DNA of 12,887 bases, from NCBI GenBank assembly GCA_004556005.1, contig SFJA01000049.1, positions 1 through 12,887 of the forward strand, read 5' to 3'. The notes under the pieces were generated by a model. That model was not told where the DNA came from. It searched no databases and saw nothing but the letters and a program-made list of their open reading frames with translations. The translations under genes and the position numbers were made by a program. Positions within the stretch are counted from its first letter, which is position 1. The number at the start of each line of letters is the position of its first letter. Origin of the DNA: Bacteroidales bacterium. Its GTDB lineage: Bacteria > Bacteroidota > Bacteroidia > Bacteroidales > UBA932. Positions 8,867 to 12,887 of this stretch are shown piece by piece.

Positions 8867-8882
8867 TCATTCCCGACCCATA

Positions 8883-9788
8883 CTACTCTCCTGCGGAACC
8901 ACCCGCAAGGTCAAGAATCTCATCTGTAATACGTTGCTGACGGCACTTGTTATACTCGAGAGACAGCTCCGAAAGCAGATTCTCCGCATTGTCCGATGCC
9001 GTCTGCATAGCCATAGTACGTGCCGCCTGCTCAGCTGCGGCCGAATCGAGCAGTGCCGCATAAAGACGCAGCGCGAGCACCTGCGGCCTGAGCTCCGACA
9101 CCAGAGACTCGGCCGAAGGCTCTACAATAAATAATTTGCTCTCAACGACTTCCTCTTTTCCATAAGGCAGGAACTGCTCCACCCTTATCTCCTGCCGGGA
9201 GGTCGAGACAAAGCCGGTGTAAATCAGGTAAACCTTGTCGAGGACCCCGGATCGGTGCAAGTCCAGCAGGTGCAGGGCAAATTCTTCCACACTGTCATAG
9301 TTGCAGTTCTGGACCATCGCAGAGCAATCGCGTTCAATGGGATAGCCCGCCCGGCGCAGCGCATCGCCCACCTTGCGGCCGAAAGCGTATATGTCAGGCT
9401 TGGTGTCGAGACGGTTCAGGATTGCCATAGTCTTGCGTATGACATTGGCATTGAACGCCCCGCAGAGCGAGGTGTTGGACGAAATGCAGACCAGGGCCAC
9501 CCGTCCGCGCGGTTTTGCCTCAGCTTCAGGACGCAGTGCAGTGGCCGTGCCGGCCGGCTCGGGAACTGGAGCGGAAATACCGTCCTCCACAGGCGTTGCG
9601 GCACCAGCTGCCGGACTGCACAACTCCGAGAGAATCTCTCCGAGAGCCTGCTGATAAGGACGAAGAGACTCTATCGACCTCTGTGCCTTGCGCAGTTTGG
9701 CCGATGCCACGAGCTTCATCGCCGAAGTGATTTTCAGCGTATTGCGAACTGAAGCTATGCGCTCCTTTGTCTCCCTTAATGTCGCCAC
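8883..9788 (-). CDS. atpG: ATP synthase F1 gamma subunit (301 aa)
   Basis: Central stalk of F1: its coiled-coil rotates within the alpha/beta hexamer and couples c-ring rotation to ATP synthesis at the cytoplasmic face of the inner membrane. The GTG start at 9786-9788 is chosen because the N-terminus then matches the family (RIASVRNTLKITSAMKLVASAKLRKAQ at about 10-36, given here only as a landmark: ITSAMKLVASAKL). The motif SSNTSLCGAFNANV (about 103-116) is the Bacteroidales form of the family's GLCGG signature. The C-terminal helix is present (MAMQTASDNAENLL; YNKCRQQRITDEI). Odd feature: residues about 58-95, between the N-terminal helix and the first strand, form an Ala/Pro/Glu-rich linker roughly 20 residues longer than in E. 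coli. The gene starts 5 bases after the atpA stop and is the last gene of the cluster; atpD does not follow. Confidence 0.96.
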   Translation of the reverse strand: MATLRETKERIASVRNTLKITSAMKLVASAKLRKAQRSIESLRPYQQALGEILSELCSPAAGAATPVEDGISAPVPEPAGTATALRPEAEAKPRGRVALVCISSNTSLCGAFNANVIRKTMAILNRLDTKPDIYAFGRKVGDALRRAGYPIERDCSAMVQNCNYDSVEEFALHLLDLHRSGVLDKVYLIYTGFVSTSRQEIRVEQFLPYGKEEVVESKLFIVEPSAESLVSELRPQVLALRLYAALLDSAAAEQAARTMAMQTASDNAENLLSELSLEYNKCRQQRITDEILDLAGGSAGE

Positions 9789-9793
9789 CTATA

Positions 9794-11383
9794 TTATATT
9801 CTTGAAAGTGATTTGCAAACTTCAACTGCAGTACGCTCGATAACGTTGCAGGCTGCCACGTCAAGTTCACCACTACCCAGCCTGTCAAGCACCTCCTGAT
9901 GGCGCGAGCGCATCCTGTCGAGGAAAAGTTCCTGGAACTGAGGCACCTGATCGTCGTCGATGCCTGTCATCAGCGCGTGGGTTCCGCAATAAAGCACTGC
10001 AACCTGCTCTCCCACAGGCATGGGGCTGTACTGAGGCTGAATCAGCAGACGGCTGTTCTTGCGTCCCTTGTCTATGGTCATCGCGGTCACCTTATCCATA
10101 TCGGAAGAGAATTTGCTGAACGACTCAAGTTCCTCATACTGAGCCTGATCGATCTTCAGCGTACCGGCAACCTTCTTCATGCTTTTGATCTGGGCGCTGC
10201 CGCCTACGCGGGACACCGAGATTCCGACATTGATCGCAGGACGCACACCAGCATTGAAAAGTGAAGTCTCCAGATAAATCTGACCGTCAGTAATGGAAAT
10301 GACATTGGTCGGGATGTATGCCGACACGTCGCCCGCCTGGGTCTCGATGATAGGCAGCGCTGTCAGCGAACCTCCGGCTCGGACCTTGCCCTCCAGCACA
10401 GCCGGGAGGTCATTCATCTTTTCAGCAACTTCCTGCTGGCCAATGATTTTTGCAGCCCTCTCGAGCAATCGCGAATGCAGGTAAAATACGTCTCCCGGGT
10501 ACGCCTCCCTTCCCGACGGCCTGCGCAGGATAAGCGACACCTCCCTGTAGGCAACCGCCTGCTTGGAAAGGTCATCGTAAACGACAAGGGCGTGACGCCC
10601 GGTGTCACGGAAGAATTCGCCCAGGGCGGCTCCGGCAAACGGGGCGTAGTAGCGCAGAGCGGCAGGGTCGGCGGCAGTGGCGGCGATGACGGTCGTGTAT
10701 TCCATCGCGCCCTTTTCGCGCAGGGTGTGGACTATCGAGGCGACGGTCGAACCCTTCTGACCTACAGCGACATAGATGCAATAAACGGGATCTCCGGCAA
10801 GATAGCCGGCGCGCTGGTTGATGATGGTGTCTATGGCTATGGCTGTCTTTCCGGTCTGGCGGTCGCCGATTATGAGCTCGCGCTGCCCGCGGCCGATAGG
10901 AATCATCGCATCTATTGCCTTGATGCCGGTCTGGAGTGGTTCGTGCACGGGTTCGCGGAAGATTACTCCAGGGGCCTTGCGCTCAAGCGGCATCAGGATG
11001 CTTTCTCCGCGGATTTCGCCAAGCCCGTCGAGCGGCGTGCCGATAGGGTCCACAACCCTGCCGACAAGTCCTTCGCCCGCAGGGATGGAGGCGATTACAC
11101 CCAGGCGGCGCACCTGCATGTCTTCGCCGACCAGGTCCGTCTGGCCCATAAGCACGACGCCGACATTGTCTTCCTCGAGGTTCATGACGACGCCCTTGAT
11201 GCCGGACTGGAACTCCACGAGCTCGCCCATCTCGGCGTTCGACAGACCGTATATTCTTGCTACACCGTCACTTACGCTCAATACGGTACCTATCTCCTCA
11301 TATTTTGGGGTGATGTCGATTCCTTTGAGTTTTTCGAGCAGTATATCGGAAATTTCACTTGCCCTGATGCTGTTCTGAGACAT
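9794..11383 (-). CDS. atpA: ATP synthase F1 alpha subunit (529 aa)
   Basis: Non-catalytic nucleotide-binding subunit of the F1 hexamer, which also contributes the arginine finger to the catalytic sites on beta. The ATG is at 11381-11383. An N-terminal beta-barrel domain (about 25-95) is followed by the nucleotide-binding domain with the Walker A motif GDRQTGKT (173-180) and the Walker B region HALVVYDDL (264-272). RRPSGREAYPGDVFYLHSR (about 288-305) and the alpha signature VGISVSRVGGSAQ are intact, with the arginine finger at Arg392. Length is typical, with no truncation or frameshift. The gap to the atpH stop is 13 bases. Confidence 0.98.
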   Translation of the reverse strand: MSQNSIRASEISDILLEKLKGIDITPKYEEIGTVLSVSDGVARIYGLSNAEMGELVEFQSGIKGVVMNLEEDNVGVVLMGQTDLVGEDMQVRRLGVIASIPAGEGLVGRVVDPIGTPLDGLGEIRGESILMPLERKAPGVIFREPVHEPLQTGIKAIDAMIPIGRGQRELIIGDRQTGKTAIAIDTIINQRAGYLAGDPVYCIYVAVGQKGSTVASIVHTLREKGAMEYTTVIAATAADPAALRYYAPFAGAALGEFFRDTGRHALVVYDDLSKQAVAYREVSLILRRPSGREAYPGDVFYLHSRLLERAAKIIGQQEVAEKMNDLPAVLEGKVRAGGSLTALPIIETQAGDVSAYIPTNVISITDGQIYLETSLFNAGVRPAINVGISVSRVGGSAQIKSMKKVAGTLKIDQAQYEELESFSKFSSDMDKVTAMTIDKGRKNSRLLIQPQYSPMPVGEQVAVLYCGTHALMTGIDDDQVPQFQELFLDRMRSRHQEVLDRLGSGELDVAACNVIERTAVEVCKSLSRI

Positions 11384-11396
11384 ATGAATGATTGGA

Positions 11397-11873
11397 TTAA
11401 ACTATTCTGTTGGAGTTGATTACAAACTTGCGTCTAATATCTTCGATGCGGCGTCTGACGCTTGCGTCAAGCAGGAGCTCGTCCGTCCGGAGGACAAAGC
11501 CTCCCACAAGTTCCGGGTCGATTGAGCATTCCATCTCAACCTTCAGCCCCGTGGCGGACTCAAGCGAGGCCTTGAGCCTGTCATCGAGTCCGGGTATGGC
11601 TGCTGCCGTTGTAAGCCTTGCGTGCAAGATGCCTTCGGACTCCCTGTACAAGGCAAGGAAGGTCCTGAATATCTGACAGATATAGTCCAGGCGACCGTTC
11701 TGACGTACAAGTTCAACGAAGTTTTCCAGGACAGGTCCCGGAGCTTCACCCGCGGCTGAAGGATCTTCGAGCATCCTGATCAGTTTGAGGTACAGCTCAT
11801 CCTTCACCCCCTCGGAGTCGGCATACTTGAGAAGGGCCCTGGCGTATCTTGTACTGATCTGTCCGAGAGTCAT
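11397..11873 (-). CDS. atpH: ATP synthase F1 delta subunit (158 aa)
   Basis: Peripheral-stalk subunit (OSCP homologue) linking the b subunits to the top of F1. I chose the ATG at 11871-11873; an upstream in-frame TTG at 11879 would add two residues and overlap the atpF stop, which seems less likely. The ATG lies 2 bases after the atpF stop (TGATTATG), so translation is probably coupled. The N-terminal helical domain begins ISTRYARALLKYADSEG. The C-terminal domain shows the family pattern IDPELVGGFVLRTDELLLD followed by ASVRRRIEDIRRKF. The short length is within the family range. The sequence is weakly conserved, but the position between b and alpha settles the identity. Confidence 0.95.
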   Translation of the reverse strand: MTLGQISTRYARALLKYADSEGVKDELYLKLIRMLEDPSAAGEAPGPVLENFVELVRQNGRLDYICQIFRTFLALYRESEGILHARLTTAAAIPGLDDRLKASLESATGLKVEMECSIDPELVGGFVLRTDELLLDASVRRRIEDIRRKFVINSNRIV

Positions 11874-11875
11874 AA

Positions 11876-12388
11876 TCAACTTTCAGTTTTGGAAATACGG
11901 CTCGGGCACTGCTCGGCGAGACGCTCTGCAAGGCTGCACTGGGCAGCATTTCCCTTAAGGTCTTCGGACACGATCTTGCCCGCTATCTCCATCGAAATCA
12001 ATGCTATCTGGGCTTCGAGTTCCCGCATCGCGCTCTCCTTGTCTGCGGCAATTTCGAGCCGTGCCTTTTCTATCATACGCGCCGACTCCTGAGCCGCCTG
12101 CTCACGCGCCTGACGCAGAATCTCGTCCTTGGTCCGGCTTGCCTCCGAGAGTATGCTCTCCTTCTGTCTGCCCACTTCCTCAAGCATCAATTCCCTTTCT
12201 TTGGATATGCCCGCAAGCTGATTCTTCACCTCCTCGGCAGTACGCAACGACTCCTCGATGTGGTCGGAGCGCTTCTCGACCATTTCCGTAATGACGGGGA
12301 ATCCGAACTTCGCGAGCAGGAAAAAGACTGCGCCGAAGATCAGAACGGTCCAGAAGATAAGTCCGAATTCGGGTGTAATCAGTGACAT
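11876..12388 (-). CDS. atpF: ATP synthase Fo b subunit (170 aa)
   Basis: Membrane-anchored part of the peripheral stalk that holds F1 against rotation. The ATG at 12386-12388 gives an N-terminal membrane helix (about residues 7-27: LIFWTVLIFGAVFFLLAKFG), then a long charged amphipathic coiled coil (about 35-145) rich in Glu, Arg, Lys and Ala, ending in IALISMEIAGKIVSEDLKG, the usual delta-binding end. The N-terminal pattern PEFGLIFWT is typical of Bacteroidota b subunits. It starts 5 bases after the atpE stop. Only one b gene is seen, so a b2 homodimer is expected. Confidence 0.96.
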   Translation of the reverse strand: MSLITPEFGLIFWTVLIFGAVFFLLAKFGFPVITEMVEKRSDHIEESLRTAEEVKNQLAGISKERELMLEEVGRQKESILSEASRTKDEILRQAREQAAQESARMIEKARLEIAADKESAMRELEAQIALISMEIAGKIVSEDLKGNAAQCSLAERLAEQCPSRISKTES

Positions 12389-12393
12389 GACAA

Positions 12394-12672
12394 CTAGTTA
12401 AGCAATACTGCAAGCAGGCAGACAATCACAGCGAAAAGACACACACCCTCGATGAGAGCTCCGATGATGATGGCCGTGGTACGCAGACCTCCGGCAATCT
12501 CCGGCTGGCGGGCAGATGCCTCCATAGTAAACTGTGCAAGTTTGCTGATTCCGAATGCTGCCGCGAGTGCGACCACTGCAGCGGCAAGGGCTCCTGCGGC
12601 CTTGGCCCATACTGCAATCTGAAGAACTGTTCCTAACATAATCTGTTTATTCTGAAGAACTGTTCCTAACAT
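12394..12672 (-). CDS. atpE: ATP synthase Fo c subunit, with duplicated start (92 or 81 aa)
   Basis: Ring-forming subunit that carries the coupling ion through the membrane. Two in-frame ATGs exist, at 12670-12672 (92 aa) and 12637-12639 (81 aa), created by a 33-base tandem duplication. The 81-residue form fits the family length and is probably ancestral. In its numbering there are two hydrophobic hairpin helices (about 5-38 and 52-80), the polar loop ARQPE (43-47) and the ion-binding Glu64 in ALIEGVC. The residue after Glu64 is Gly, and the position matching the Na+-ligand Gln32 of Ilyobacter is Ile31, so a proton-coupled ring is more likely than a Na+ one. Helix 1 has Ala/Ser at several positions that are Gly in E. 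coli. The gene lies 17 bases after the atpB stop if the first ATG is used. Confidence 0.93.
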   Translation of the reverse strand: MLGTVLQNKQIMLGTVLQIAVWAKAAGALAAAVVALAAAFGISKLAQFTMEASARQPEIAGGLRTTAIIIGALIEGVCLFAVIVCLLAVLLN

Positions 12673-12684
12673 AATCTGTTTATT
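12618..12684 (-). repeat. Exact 33-bp tandem duplication spanning the atpE start codon
   Basis: Bases 12618-12650 and 12651-12683 are identical, and base 12684 continues the periodicity. On the minus strand each unit holds an 11-base leader (ATAAACAGATT), an ATG, and 19 bases of coding sequence (MLGTVLQ). Since 33 is a multiple of 3, both starts share one frame. The copies show no divergence, so the event is recent, under strong constraint, or an assembly artefact. Confidence 0.95.
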
Positions 12685-12689
12685 GTTAA

Positions 12690-12887
12690 TTAATTACTAT
12701 GTCCGTCCTGATGCGCCAGCCCGATAAACACGGACGAGAGCATCGTAAATACATACGCCTGGATAAATGCCACCAGCACTTCCAGACAGTCAAGGAATAC
12801 TCCGAAAAGCACCGAAACCACACTCATTGAAGAGTTGAGCACCACTCCTATGCTTGCCGTAAGGAATATCACGGCAACGGTGCTAAG
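12690..12887 (-). CDS. atpB: ATP synthase Fo a subunit, C-terminal 65 residues, 5' end outside window
   Basis: Membrane stator subunit that forms the proton half-channels against the c-ring. Only the last 65 codons are visible, reading in from the right edge to a TAA at 12690-12692. They contain the end of one hydrophobic helix and the final helix with LEVLVAFIQAYVFTMLSS and then VFIGLA, matching the conserved C-terminal helix, including the Gln expected in FIQAYVF. A short polar tail HQDGHSN ends the protein. The essential arginine of the preceding helix lies outside the window. Gene order (a, c, b, delta, alpha, gamma) supports the call. Confidence 0.93.
   Translation of the reverse strand, partial: LSTVAVIFLTASIGVVLNSSMSVVSVLFGVFLDCLEVLVAFIQAYVFTMLSSVFIGLAHQDGHSN

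Noticed and set aside
9255..9752. Plus-strand open frame (165 codons) opposite atpG
   Set aside because: Composition follows the antisense of atpG and the product resembles nothing I know.
10475..11419. Long plus-strand open frame (314 codons) opposite atpA
   Set aside because: It mirrors the highly conserved atpA coding sequence, has no recognisable domain, and is explained by the codon bias of the real gene.
11874..11879. TTG start for atpH and, likewise, GTG at 8705 for susC
   Set aside because: ATG codons six bases further on in each case give better N-termini (MTLGQIS; MKKAFMLL) without overlap with the upstream gene.
12637..12672. The repeated MLGTVLQ as a separate leader peptide upstream of atpE
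   Set aside because: There is no stop codon between the two ATGs; the frames are continuous, so this is one gene with a duplicated start.
1..12887. Mobile elements, CRISPR arrays, tRNA or rRNA genes
   Set aside because: No transposase or integrase motifs, spaced repeats or structural RNA patterns were seen; the only direct repeat noted is the one at atpE.

Overview
The window reads as a chromosomal segment of a Bacteroidota bacterium, most likely order Bacteroidales. The evidence is a SusC/SusD outer-membrane pair, lipoprotein signal peptides, AT-rich leaders without clear Shine-Dalgarno sites, promoter-like TAnnTTTG/TTTG elements, and an ATP synthase gamma subunit carrying the SSNTSLCGAFN version of the usual GLCGG motif. 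Every gene I accept lies on the minus strand, so transcription runs from high to low coordinates. No gene-free stretch exceeds 300 bases; the longest gap is about 183 bases, between atpG and susC.

Region 1 (12887 down to 8883) is the F-type ATP synthase cluster in the order atpB (3' end only), atpE, atpF, atpH, atpA, atpG. Gaps between these genes are 2 to 17 bases, which indicates one operon. The cluster stops at atpG: atpD (beta) and atpC (epsilon) are not downstream, as is usual for Bacteroidales, where they sit elsewhere in the locus. The start of atpE carries an exact in-frame 33-base tandem duplication that gives the gene two start codons, each with the same 11-base leader.

Region 2 (8882 to 8700) is an intergenic region with two hairpins and two possible Bacteroides-type promoters. 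It separates the ATP synthase operon from the next unit.

Region 3 (8699 down to 1) is a nutrient-acquisition locus: susC-like TonB-dependent transporter, susD-like binding lipoprotein, a 738-residue multidomain surface lipoprotein, and, after a strong hairpin, a lipoprotein subtilisin-like protease (S8) that runs off the left edge. No glycan-degrading enzyme is visible. A surface protease beside a SusCD pair suggests uptake of peptides rather than glycans: the protease and lipoprotein would capture and cleave protein outside the cell, SusD would bind the products, and SusC would import them using TonB energy. The substrate is inferred from context only.

I see no mobile element, CRISPR array, rRNA or tRNA. 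No wholly new system is evident. The most distinctive signals are the atpE start duplication, the hairpin/promoter overlap before the protease gene, and the protease-linked SusCD locus.
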